This document shows, in pieces, positions 41,521-49,351 of a DNA stretch of 64,000 nucleotides. A model generated the notes under the pieces. That model was not told where the DNA came from. It saw only the letters and a list, made by a program, of their open reading frames with translations, and did no database searches. How positions within the stretch are numbered: position 1 is the stretch's first letter; every line of letters begins with the position of its first letter. Position numbers and translations under genes: made by a program. The DNA comes from WLMZ01 sp037140375 (GTDB lineage: Bacteria > Actinomycetota > Acidimicrobiia > Acidimicrobiales > Ilumatobacteraceae), in the NCBI GenBank assembly GCA_037140375.1, contig JBAXER010000003.1:9497-73496 (forward strand), in the 5' to 3' direction.

Positions 41521-43265
41521 CGCAGGAACTCCTTGCGAGCCATTTGTGAGGGGGGAAGCAGCAGATCGTCGTTGCCGAAGCCTGCGGGAACCATCGGGAA
41601 CACCTTCTCTGAAGCGGCAACGCGGAAGTCGACCACAACGGGGCGGTCATCGATGCTGTTCGCTTTATCGATGGCCGGCTGCACTTCTTCTGGCGAATCG
41701 ACGCGGATGCCAACGCAACCCATTGCCTCTGCCCACTTCACAAAGTCGGGGGTATCGGGCGACAGGTAGACCTCGCTGTAGCGCTCTTCGTAGAACATCT
41801 CTTGCCACTGGCGAACCATGCCGAGGTAGCTGTTGTTCAAGATGGCGACCTTCACGGGGATGCGCTCGGTGCTGGCGGTGACGAGCTCTTGGGCTGTCAT
41901 CTGGAAGCAACCGTCGCCATCGATGGCCCACACGGTGGCGTCGGGACGACCGACCTTGGCGCCGATAGCCGCAGGAACGCTGAAGCCCATCGTGCCGAGA
42001 CCGCCCGAGTTGACCCATGTGTACGGCTGATCGAAACGCCAGTACTGCGACGACCACATCTGGTGCTGGCCAACTCCGCTGACCAAAATGGTGTCGGGCG
42101 GCGCACTATCGCGCAGGGCCTCGAGGCAGAACTGCGGCTTGAGTGCCTCGCCTGGCTCGCTTGGCTCGTACGACAACGGGAACTGCTCGCGCCAGCCGCT
42201 GATGCGGCTCTTCCACACGGCAGTGTCGGCCTGGGTTGATCCGGTGGCCAACAGCTCGCGAATTGCCTTCACGATTTCTTCGATGACCAAACGGCAATCG
42301 CCAACGATTGGAACATCGGGGCGACGAACCTTGCCCTGTTCGGCTGGGTCGATGTCGACGTGGATGATCTTGGCCTGCTGAGCGAACGACGACACTTTGC
42401 CGGTGATGCGATCGTCGAAACGGGCACCTAAGGCCACCAGCAGATCGCTCTGCTGCATTGCCGTGATGGCAGTGGCATTGCCGTGCATGCCAGGCATACC
42501 GAGGCACAACGGGTGGCTATCGGGGAAGGCACCGCGGGCCATGAGGGTGGTGACCACGTGGATGTTGGTGAGCTCAGCAAGCTCGACCAACGCCTCAGCA
42601 GCACGAGCCTTGAGCACACCGCCGCCCACGTACAAGATGGGGCGCTCTGACTCGAGAATGAGCTTGGCGGCCTCCTTGATCATCCGTGGATGACCCTTCA
42701 TCGTGGGGCGATAGCCGGGAAGGCTGTCGATGACCTCAGCGTCAGTTGGCCAGTGCCACTCCATGCTGTTTTGCAGCACGTCCTTAGGAATGTCGATGAG
42801 CGTCGGGCCCGGGCGACCAGTAGTGGCGATATGGAACGCCTGACGAATGGCGAGCGGAAGATCTTGGGCGCTCATCACCAACTCGTTGTGCTTGGTGACG
42901 CTGCGGGTGATGCCCACGGTGTCGCACTCTTGGAAGGCGTCGGTGCCGATAGCCGAGGTCGGAACCTGACCGGTGATGCACACCATTGGGATCGAGTCCA
43001 TATACGCGTCGCACAACGGCGTGACCATGTTCGTGGCGGCCGGGCCACTGGTGACCATGGCGACGCCCGGACGGCCGGTCACGTGTGCGTAGCCCTCGGC
43101 CATGTGGCCGGCGCCTTGCTCGTGACGCACGAGAATGTGGCGAATGCTGCTGTCGAGCAACGGATCGTAGGCGGGCAAGATGCACCCGCCTGGAAGTCCG
43201 AACATGACTTCGGTGCCTTCCATTTCCAATGCTTTGATGAGGGCCTGCGCCCCGGTCATCTTCAC
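41517..43265 (-). CDS. ilvB: Acetolactate synthase, large catalytic subunit
   Basis: 582 aa TPP enzyme. MTGAQALIKALEMEGTEVMFGLPGGCILPAYD at the N-terminus contains the catalytic Glu region (HEQGAGHMAEGYA at about 50), and the TPP/Mg motif is AIDGDGCFQMTAQELVTA near residue 460 ending in NNSYLGMVRQWQEMFY. It forms acetolactate from two pyruvates. The GTG start has GAGGAG 8 nt upstream. The preceding leader peptide and terminator indicate transcription attenuation by charged Val/Leu tRNA. First gene of ilvBHC. Confidence 0.95.
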   Translation of the reverse strand: MKMTGAQALIKALEMEGTEVMFGLPGGCILPAYDPLLDSSIRHILVRHEQGAGHMAEGYAHVTGRPGVAMVTSGPAATNMVTPLCDAYMDSIPMVCITGQVPTSAIGTDAFQECDTVGITRSVTKHNELVMSAQDLPLAIRQAFHIATTGRPGPTLIDIPKDVLQNSMEWHWPTDAEVIDSLPGYRPTMKGHPRMIKEAAKLILESERPILYVGGGVLKARAAEALVELAELTNIHVVTTLMARGAFPDSHPLCLGMPGMHGNATAITAMQQSDLLVALGARFDDRITGKVSSFAQQAKIIHVDIDPAEQGKVRRPDVPIVGDCRLVIEEIVKAIRELLATGSTQADTAVWKSRISGWREQFPLSYEPSEPGEALKPQFCLEALRDSAPPDTILVSGVGQHQMWSSQYWRFDQPYTWVNSGGLGTMGFSVPAAIGAKVGRPDATVWAIDGDGCFQMTAQELVTASTERIPVKVAILNNSYLGMVRQWQEMFYEERYSEVYLSPDTPDFVKWAEAMGCVGIRVDSPEEVQPAIDKANSIDDRPVVVDFRVAASEKVFPMVPAGFGNDDLLLPPSQMARKEFLR

Positions 43266-43325
43266 GTGTTACTCCTCTTGGATTGCTCGGACTTCTTGTG
43301 TGCTCATCGTGCAAAAACTGGGCCG

Positions 43326-43355
43326 AAAAACAAAACAACCTCCCGGTTGGGAGGT
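43326..43355 (-). terminator. ilv attenuator terminator
   Basis: ACCTCCC and GGGAGGT pair (7 bp, loop AACC) and are followed by TGTTTTGTTTTT, 60 nt before ilvB. It sits 33 nt after the leader-peptide stop. An upstream CCTCCCG at about 43427-43433 could pair with the CGGGAGG of the 3' arm and so compete with the terminator. Confidence 0.85.
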
Positions 43356-43387
43356 CGTGCGGCACAGACGGCGTGTAGCCGGTGCCG

Positions 43388-43426
43388 CTAGGTGAGTACT
43401 ACGAGAACTGTTGTGCTGCGTGTCAC
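43388..43426 (-). CDS. ilv leader peptide MTRSTTVLVVLT
   Basis: A 12-codon frame from GTG reads MTRSTTVLVVLT and stops at TAG, with five of the last six sense codons before Thr being Val or Leu. It lies between a plausible promoter (-35 TTGTCA at about 43486-43481, -10 TGCTAT at about 43462-43457) and the attenuator terminator of ilvBHC, where ribosome stalling on Val/Leu codons would regulate read-through. There is no good ribosome-binding site; the frame could alternatively start at the ATG at 43477 (29 aa). Confidence 0.8.
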   Translation of the reverse strand: MTRSTTVLVVLT

Positions 43427-43514
43427 GGGAGGGATTCTGCCATGAAAACACGCCGAATAGCAACAGTTCGCAGTCATTCTTGACAAATCACCCGCCTCCG
43501 CTTGAGGAACAAGG

Positions 43515-45353
43515 TCACCAGGTGTCGATGTTGGCTCGCTTTTTGGGTCGAGCCGACCACGTGGGCACCGGTGCCGTTGAGCGCAGCAACGTGGCCAACC
43601 AACGACGGGTGTCGGCTGGATCGATGACATCGTCGATCTCGAAATGCGACGCAGCGTTCAGCGCTTTGCCGTGTTGGTACATGCGGTCGACCATCTGTTG
43701 GAACATCGCTTCGCGCTCAACCGGATCGGTGATCGCTTCGAGTTCGTTGCGATAGCCGAGGCGAACCGCACCCTCAAGACCCATGCCACCGAACTCGCCC
43801 GACGGCCAAGCAAGCGTGGCCAGCGGGGCCTTGGTGCTGCCACCCATCATCGCTTGTGCGCCGAGGCCATAGGCCTTGCGCGTGACCACGGTGATGTACG
43901 GCACTGTGATGTTGGCGCCGGTGACAAACAGGCGACTGCAGTGACGCACCAACGCGGTGGCCTCAACCTCGGGCCCAACCATCATTCCAGGCGTGTCGCA
44001 CAACGAGATGATGGGAATGTCGAACGCATCGCACAGCTGCATGAAGCGCGCGGCCTTATCGGCGCCGTCGCTATCGATGGCGCCCGCAAGGTGATTGGGA
44101 TTGTTGCCAATGACGCCAACGGCAATGCCCTCGATGCGGGCGAGCGCCGTGATCATTCCGAGGCCGAAGTCGCGGCGAAGCTCGAGCACCGAGCCCGTAT
44201 CGAACAACGCATCGAGAACGGCGCGAACGTCGTAGCCGCGCTTGCGATCTTCGGGGATCACGTGACGAAGGAGCCGTTGATCGGCGTGTTCCCATGTGGC
44301 AAGTGGGCCCTGGAAGTACGAGAGGTACTGCTTGGCGACCTGCACGGCTTCGGCTTCGTCGCGCACAACAATGTCGACCACGCCGTTGGCGCGCTGCACC
44401 TCAATCGGGCCGATCTGCTTGGGCTCGAAGGTGCCGAGACCACCACCTTCGATCATTGCTGGGCCACCCATGCCGATGTTCGAGTCTTCGGTGGCGATGA
44501 CCACATCGCAACAGCCCAAAATCGCCGCGTTGCCTGCGAAGCAGTATCCGGCGTTCACGCCTACCAACGGCACCGAACCGCTGAGCTGCGCGAACCATAA
44601 GAACGCCAGGCAATCGAGACCGCTGACCCCTACCCCATCGGTGTCTCCGGGTCGGCCGCCGCCACCCTCGGTGAAGAACACCACCGGTAAGCGCAGTTGC
44701 TCGGCGAGTTCGAAGAGTCGATCCTTCTTGCGATGGTTCTGTTGCCCCTGCGTGCCGGCGAGCACGGTGTAGTCGTATGACATCGCGACCACCTGCGCTG
44801 CATGGCCCGTGAAGTCGCGACCGTTGACGGTGCCGATGCCACCAATCATTCCGTCGGCCGGTGTACGCGCAATCAAGTCGTCGATGCTGCGCCGACGACG
44901 CTGGGCGGCGATGACCACTGGGCCATATTCGACAAAGCTGGCGTCATCGACAAGGTCAGCAACGTTTTCGCGAGCAGTGCGGCGGCCAACCGAACGACGT
45001 CGCTGCACGGCATCGGGCCGCGCTGCATCGAAGCCGACATCGTGGCGCGCAAGCACCTCGGCGAGATCGGCTCGAACGTGGGCGAGGTCTACAACTGCCT
45101 CGGTGACATCGACACCGGCGGAGACCTCGACACGATCAACGACCAGCAAGCGTTGGCCAGCGAGCACGGTTTCGCCCTCGATGACAAGCACCTCACGAAC
45201 CACGCCGCTCTCGGTCATCTTCACGTCGTGGAGCATCTTCATGCTCTCGAGCAATACCACCGTTTGGCCAACACGAACCGTGTCTCCGGCTTTGACAGAC
45301 ACCGCAACTGCAGTGCCCTGCATCGGCGATTCGACGTTCAGTTGGTCCCCCAT
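43515..45353 (-). CDS. Biotinyl carrier / carboxyltransferase fusion, acyl-CoA carboxylase type
   Basis: 612 aa. The N-terminal 70 residues are a biotinyl domain with the biotinylation motif ESMKM (Lys39). A linker to about residue 115 precedes a full carboxyltransferase: N-half with GMIGGIGTVNGRDFTGHAAQVVAMSYDYTVLAGTQGQQNHRKKDRLFELA near residue 175, and C-half with SLCDTPGMMVGPEVEATALVRHCSRLF and FGGMGLEGAVRLGYRNE. It would move the carboxyl group from biotin to an acyl-CoA. In most actinobacteria biotinyl carrier is fused to the biotin carboxylase instead, so this order is unusual, and no biotin carboxylase gene is in the window. ATG start; the site upstream is only GGCGAG. Confidence 0.87.
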   Translation of the reverse strand: MGDQLNVESPMQGTAVAVSVKAGDTVRVGQTVVLLESMKMLHDVKMTESGVVREVLVIEGETVLAGQRLLVVDRVEVSAGVDVTEAVVDLAHVRADLAEVLARHDVGFDAARPDAVQRRRSVGRRTARENVADLVDDASFVEYGPVVIAAQRRRRSIDDLIARTPADGMIGGIGTVNGRDFTGHAAQVVAMSYDYTVLAGTQGQQNHRKKDRLFELAEQLRLPVVFFTEGGGGRPGDTDGVGVSGLDCLAFLWFAQLSGSVPLVGVNAGYCFAGNAAILGCCDVVIATEDSNIGMGGPAMIEGGGLGTFEPKQIGPIEVQRANGVVDIVVRDEAEAVQVAKQYLSYFQGPLATWEHADQRLLRHVIPEDRKRGYDVRAVLDALFDTGSVLELRRDFGLGMITALARIEGIAVGVIGNNPNHLAGAIDSDGADKAARFMQLCDAFDIPIISLCDTPGMMVGPEVEATALVRHCSRLFVTGANITVPYITVVTRKAYGLGAQAMMGGSTKAPLATLAWPSGEFGGMGLEGAVRLGYRNELEAITDPVEREAMFQQMVDRMYQHGKALNAASHFEIDDVIDPADTRRWLATLLRSTAPVPTWSARPKKRANIDTW

Positions 45354-45489
45354 CTCGCCAGTGTGTCACGCCGCGCGGCGCATCAACGTCACGCGCTACG
45401 GCGACCACATCACCGCCAAAGACCCCTTCTCGGCATCACCACCTGCGGAGCGGCCGAACTCTCAATTCTCGCCGCGCGGGTTGGGGCAC

Positions 45490-45495
45490 TAGGCT
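45490..45495 (+). promoter_or_regulatory. Possible -10 box TAGGCT upstream of the inositol-phosphate synthase gene
   Basis: TAGGCT lies 58 nt before the ATG at 45554, giving a leader of about 50 nt that ends in a strong AGGAGG site. The 200-nt gap to the divergent carboxylase gene holds no other clear structure. Confidence 0.35.
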
Positions 45496-45553
45496 GACGC
45501 ACCTAACGGTTTTGGTCGCGCTCTACGGCTGCGATCTCAGGAGGAAACACCAC

Positions 45554-46885
45554 ATGACCACGCCCCCTTCACCAACAGTCGCACCCGCAACGGGGCTCCT
45601 CGGTGTACTTACGGTCGGCCTCGGCGCCGTCGCCACGACGCTGATTGCCGGTGTCGAACTGGTCAAGCGAGGCCAGGGCCTGCCCGTTGGCTCAATGACT
45701 CAGATGGGAACTATCCGCCTCGGTAAGCGCACCGAAGACCGCAGCCCACTCATCAAAGACTTCCTGCCATTGGCCCGCCTCGAAGACATCGTGTGGGGCG
45801 CATGGGATGTCTTCCCAGACGACGCATACGTTGCTGCATCACGCGCCGGCGTGCTCGAGGGTGGCAAGCACATCGAGTCAGTTGCCGACGCACTGCGCGA
45901 CATTCGCCCCATGTCGGCTGCGTTCGAGCGCAAGTACGCACGCAACCTCGACGGCGAGCACACCAAAGGCGACATCGGCAAGCGCGCCATGCTCAACGCA
46001 ATCCGCGAAGACATCAACACCTTCCGCGATGAGAAGAAGGTCGATCGTCTCGTGATGATCTGGTGTGCAAGCACCGAGATCTTCATCGAGCCAGGTCCAG
46101 CGCACATGAACCTCGAAGCGTTCGAGGCCGCCATCGATGCCAACGATCCAACCATCGCCCCATCGATGCTCTACGCATACGCAGCCATCCTCGAAAACGT
46201 TCCGTTCGCCAACGGCGCCCCGAACTTGGCCGTCGACACACCGGTGCTGCGCCAGCTCGCCACCGAGCGCAACGTGCCCATCAGCGGTAAAGACTTCAAG
46301 ACCGGTCAGACCCTGATGAAGACCGTGCTTGCCCCCATGCTCAAGGCCCGCCAGTTGGGCCTCGCCGGTTGGTACAGCACCAACATCTTGGGTAACCGCG
46401 ACGGCGAAGTGCTCGACGCTCCTGAGAACTTCAAGACCAAAGAAGAGTCAAAGCTCGGCGTGCTCGAAGACATCCTCGAGCCTGCGAAGAACCCCGACCT
46501 GTACGGCAACGTGTTCCACAAGGTGAGCATCAACTACTACCCACCTCGCGGCGACAACAAAGAGGGCTGGGACAACATCGACATCTTCGGTTGGCTCGGC
46601 TACCCAATGCAGATCAAGGTCGACTTCCTCTGCCGCGACAGCATCCTTGCTGCGCCACTCGCACTTGACCTCGTGTTGTACAGCGACTTGGCTCAGCGCG
46701 CCGGCCTCGGCGGCATCCAAGAGTGGCTCAGCTTCTACTACAAGAGCCCACAGGTTGCGCCTGGCTTGTACCCCGAGCACGACCTGTTCATTCAGCTCAC
46801 CAAGCTCAAGAACACCTTGCGGTGGATCATGGGCGAAGAGCAGATCACCCACCTCGGTCGCGAGTACTACGACGAAGTCGAATGA
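45554..46885 (+). CDS. ino1: myo-Inositol-3-phosphate synthase
   Basis: 443 aa. The NAD-binding start is GLLGVLTVGLGAVATTLIAGVEL; GSMTQMGTIRLGKRTEDRSPLIKDF, MLYAYAAILENVPFANGAPN, the catalytic GKDFKTGQTLMKTVLAPMLKARQLGLAGWYSTNILGNRDGEVLD near residue 245 and VSINYYPPRGDNKEGWDNIDIFGWLG all follow the family. It isomerises glucose 6-phosphate to inositol 3-phosphate, used in actinobacteria for phosphatidylinositol and mycothiol. It is longer than mycobacterial Ino1 (about 367 aa) and reads like the Bacteroidetes-type enzyme I recall, which suggests a different lineage. ATG start with AGGAGG. Confidence 0.93.
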   Translation: MTTPPSPTVAPATGLLGVLTVGLGAVATTLIAGVELVKRGQGLPVGSMTQMGTIRLGKRTEDRSPLIKDFLPLARLEDIVWGAWDVFPDDAYVAASRAGVLEGGKHIESVADALRDIRPMSAAFERKYARNLDGEHTKGDIGKRAMLNAIREDINTFRDEKKVDRLVMIWCASTEIFIEPGPAHMNLEAFEAAIDANDPTIAPSMLYAYAAILENVPFANGAPNLAVDTPVLRQLATERNVPISGKDFKTGQTLMKTVLAPMLKARQLGLAGWYSTNILGNRDGEVLDAPENFKTKEESKLGVLEDILEPAKNPDLYGNVFHKVSINYYPPRGDNKEGWDNIDIFGWLGYPMQIKVDFLCRDSILAAPLALDLVLYSDLAQRAGLGGIQEWLSFYYKSPQVAPGLYPEHDLFIQLTKLKNTLRWIMGEEQITHLGREYYDEVE

Positions 46886-46890
46886 TTCGT

Positions 46891-46919
46891 GCGGGTCACG
46901 GCTTCGGCGTGTGACCCGC
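46891..46919. terminator. Hairpin between inositol-phosphate synthase and the threonine-dehydratase-like gene
   Basis: GCGGGTCAC and GTGACCCGC pair exactly (9 bp, 11-nt loop that can itself pair around TTCG). It follows the synthase stop by 5 nt and contains the TGA stop of the convergent dehydratase gene in its arm. No T-run follows, so termination efficiency is uncertain. Confidence 0.65.
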
Positions 46920-47882
46920 CAGAATCGTTGCTAACAGCGACGCATCCAGATTGCCGCCGGTCAGCGTGACGCCTATGCGTCGACCCTGCTGTTGGTGGCG
47001 CTCAGCAAGCAATCCGGCAAGTGACACCCCACCCGCTGGCTCAGCGATGTTGTGCGTGGTCGAATACATCAATCGCAACGCGTCGGCGCAAAGGTCTTCG
47101 CTCACTGTGATCACGCGCGCCGCGCCCTTGCAGATGATCTCGATAGCCGCCGGATCTGGCACGCGGCACGCAACGCCGTCGATGAATGTGTCGGCCGTGT
47201 CGGTGCTTACTGCATGACCTGCAGCAAACGACAGCGCAGTAGCTGCCGCATTCTCGGCGACTACGCCAACGATTTCGGTTCGTAAGCCGAGCAGGTCGCG
47301 CACCGCAATGTGCGCGCAGATGCCTGACCCAAGACCAACCGGCACATACACCGTGTCGAGTTCGGGAGTGCCCGCCAAGAACTCTCGGGCGTATGTAGCA
47401 ACGCCGATCACAAGGTCGGGGTGATACGAGGGCACCATGTGTAGACCCTGCGAATCGGCGAGCTGCATCGCGTATTCGCGCGCCGCTTGAAAGTCGTGGC
47501 CGTGCTCAATCAGCGTGGCGCCAAAGGCGCGCATCGCTGCGTTCTTATCGGGGCTGTTACCGAACGGCACGACGATGGTTACCTCGAGCCCAAAGGCCCG
47601 ACCGGCGAAGGCAAGACTTTGCCCGTGGTTACCACGCGTGGCGCTGACGAGACCCGAGGGGTTGGCGTTCTCGCGCACGTAACGATCGGCAAAGACCAAA
47701 CCACCGCGAACCTTGAACGCGCCCGTGGGCGTGTGGTTCTCGTGCTTCACCCACACTTCGGCACCGACCGCGTTGGCCAGCATGGGCCACGCGAACTGCG
47801 GAGTTGGGGGCACGTATCGACCCACGAGCTGCGCTGCGGAATCGAGTTGTTCAAGCGTGAACGGTGCTGCCATGGCGGTCAC
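46896..47882 (-). CDS. PLP-dependent threonine/serine dehydratase-family enzyme
   Basis: 328 aa fold-type II PLP enzyme. The PLP lysine is in ENHTPTGAFKVRGGLVFAD near residue 55; SATRGNHGQSLAFAGRAFG (phosphate and PLP contact) and VPVGLGSGICAHIA (glycine loop) follow. It lacks the C-terminal regulatory ACT-like domain of biosynthetic IlvA, so it is nearer the catabolic dehydratases or serine racemase. The GTG start overlaps the stop of the cyclo-ligase gene (GTGA); ATG at 47873 is an alternative. The last codons lie in the terminator hairpin shared with the convergent inositol gene. Confidence 0.85.
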   Translation of the reverse strand: MTAMAAPFTLEQLDSAAQLVGRYVPPTPQFAWPMLANAVGAEVWVKHENHTPTGAFKVRGGLVFADRYVRENANPSGLVSATRGNHGQSLAFAGRAFGLEVTIVVPFGNSPDKNAAMRAFGATLIEHGHDFQAAREYAMQLADSQGLHMVPSYHPDLVIGVATYAREFLAGTPELDTVYVPVGLGSGICAHIAVRDLLGLRTEIVGVVAENAAATALSFAAGHAVSTDTADTFIDGVACRVPDPAAIEIICKGAARVITVSEDLCADALRLMYSTTHNIAEPAGGVSLAGLLAERHQQQGRRIGVTLTGGNLDASLLATILAGHTPKP

Positions 47883-48436
47883 TGTGACCCACCAGAAGCG
47901 TCTGTGACCACGCGCGACACACGTTGGTCGTGCGCCTCACCCGGTACGGCCGGCACAATCTGTTCGTCGAAACACACGCCGAGAGTGATGCAGTCGGGTC
48001 GCAGCAGCGGCAGGTAGCGGTCGTAGTAGCCGCCGCCCTGACCAAGGCGTTGCCCATCGCGTGTGAACGCTAGGCCGGGCACAATCACGAGGTCGATGAT
48101 CTGCGCATCGGTTGGCGCACCGACAGGCGATGGGATGCCGTATGCGCCCACCTCAAGTGTTGTGTCTTGGTCGCATCGAACCGCAACTATCACCTCGCCC
48201 TCAACACGCGGAACATGCACAACGGCACCCAGTTTGCCGAGCATGTGCAGCAGCAAGGTGGTATCCGGCTCACTTGCGACGCCCACAAAGGCCAGCACAT
48301 GCAGGCCGGCGAATCGTGACGCCGGTAACGACGCAACAACGGCGTCCCACAATCGCTGCGTGCGCGCTTCACGCTCGGGCACGGCGGCACGGACGCGGCG
48401 CATCGCTGATCGCAAATCTCGCTTGGCATCGCTCAT
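47879..48436 (-). CDS. 5-Formyltetrahydrofolate cyclo-ligase
   Basis: 185 aa. SDAKRDLRSAMRRVRAAVPEREA begins the family; LHVLAFVGVASEPDT, IIDLVIVPGLAFTRDGQRLGQGGGYYDRYLP near residue 125 hold the ATP and formyl-folate sites, and the C-terminal CFDEQIVPAVPGEAHDQRVSRVVTD ends it as expected. It makes 5,10-methenyl-THF from 5-formyl-THF with ATP. Start is the ATG with GGTGGAG 5 nt upstream; a longer frame to 48454 is not supported. It overlaps the dehydratase gene and is divergent from the flavin reductase. Confidence 0.92.
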   Translation of the reverse strand: MSDAKRDLRSAMRRVRAAVPEREARTQRLWDAVVASLPASRFAGLHVLAFVGVASEPDTTLLLHMLGKLGAVVHVPRVEGEVIVAVRCDQDTTLEVGAYGIPSPVGAPTDAQIIDLVIVPGLAFTRDGQRLGQGGGYYDRYLPLLRPDCITLGVCFDEQIVPAVPGEAHDQRVSRVVTDASGGSQ

Positions 48437-48457
48437 AGTTCTCCACCTTGGCACCGC

Positions 48458-48463
48458 TACAGT
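48458..48463 (+). promoter_or_regulatory. -10 box TACAGT before the flavin reductase gene
   Basis: TACAGT ends 8 nt before the ATG at 48472, supporting a leaderless start and excluding an in-frame start at 48448. Confidence 0.45.
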
Positions 48464-48471
48464 CGCGTTTG

Positions 48472-48975
48472 ATGTCTATCTCACCAGAAGAGTTCGATTC
48501 CGCCCGTTATCGCCAGGTGCTGGGGCACTTCCCCACTGGTGTCACCATCGTTACCGCGATGGTCGGCGACCAGCCCGCTGGGTTCACCATTGGTTCATTC
48601 ACATCCGTCTCGCTTGAGCCCCCGCTCGTTGGCTTCCTGCCGCAAACCAACAGCGAGACATGGGCCGCGATGGCACCGGGCGGCAAGTTTTGCGTCAACG
48701 TTCTCGGCACCGATCAGGGCGACGATTGCTGGCGCTTCGCGAAGAAGGGCATCGACGATCGTTTCGACGGCGTTGCGTGGCACCCCAGCGCTTCCGGCTC
48801 GCCCATCCTCGACCGCTCCATTGCTTGGATCGATTGCGCCATCGACTCGGTTCACGAACTCGGCGACCACTACTTCGTCGTTGGGCGAGTCACCTCAATG
48901 AGCCACAGCGATGATGAGCCTGAGCCATTGCTGTTCTTCAAGGGCAAGCTCGGCGTCTTCCAGTTGCTGCCATGA
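48472..48975 (+). CDS. Flavin reductase-like domain protein
   Basis: 167 aa. The split-barrel FMN-binding fold reads YRQVLGHFPTGVTIVTAMVGDQPAGFTIGSFTSVSLEPPLVGF near residues 13-55, and ends DEPEPLLFFKGKLGVFQLLP. Members supply reduced flavin to a monooxygenase or act as NAD(P)H-flavin oxidoreductases. No two-component monooxygenase gene is adjacent, so its partner is unknown. ATG start, leaderless. The DUF3054 gene overlaps the stop (ATGA). Confidence 0.87.
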   Translation: MSISPEEFDSARYRQVLGHFPTGVTIVTAMVGDQPAGFTIGSFTSVSLEPPLVGFLPQTNSETWAAMAPGGKFCVNVLGTDQGDDCWRFAKKGIDDRFDGVAWHPSASGSPILDRSIAWIDCAIDSVHELGDHYFVVGRVTSMSHSDDEPEPLLFFKGKLGVFQLLP

Positions 48976-49340
48976 TCACCAAGCGTGCGCAACTTGCACT
49001 CGCTGCCGATCTCGTTGCCGTCATTGCGTTCGTCGCTATCGGCCGCCGCAGTCATAACGAACCCGGCAATGTGCTCGTGGGTGTTGCCAAAGTGGCGGCA
49101 CCGTTTTTGATTGCAGTCATTGTGGGCTGGCTCATCAGCCGGGCATGGCGCAACCCGCTCAGCAACGTCACCGGCGCAATCGTGTGGCTCACCACTGTGA
49201 TTGTCGGGCTACTGCTGCGCCGCTTTGCGTTCGACCGCGGCACGGCCACAGCGTTCGTGATTGTGACCACCGCAACGGTGGCCGTGTTCATCCTTGGGTG
49301 GCGCGGCATCGCACGGTGGCGACTCGCAACGAGCGAGTAG
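48972..49340 (+). CDS. DUF3054-like small membrane protein
   Basis: 122 aa with four predicted transmembrane helices. AVIAFVAIGRRSHNE near residue 16 and VGWLISRAWRNPLSN near residue 52, then GLLLRRFAFDRGTATAF, match the arrangement I know for DUF3054 proteins. Its function is unknown. It is translationally coupled to the flavin reductase by ATGA overlap and ends 11 nt from the convergent ilvD. Confidence 0.75.
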   Translation: MITKRAQLALAADLVAVIAFVAIGRRSHNEPGNVLVGVAKVAAPFLIAVIVGWLISRAWRNPLSNVTGAIVWLTTVIVGLLLRRFAFDRGTATAFVIVTTATVAVFILGWRGIARWRLATSE

Positions 49341-49351
49341 CCACCCCGCGA

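Noticed and set aside
43427..43447. Short frame MAESLP overlapping the ilv leader start
   Set aside because: Six codons without Val or Leu enrichment; the overlapping MTRSTTVLVVLT frame explains the site better.
43644..44600. Open frame of 318 codons opposite the biotinyl-carboxyltransferase gene
   Set aside because: Antisense shadow; the minus-strand frame shows full carboxyltransferase motifs.
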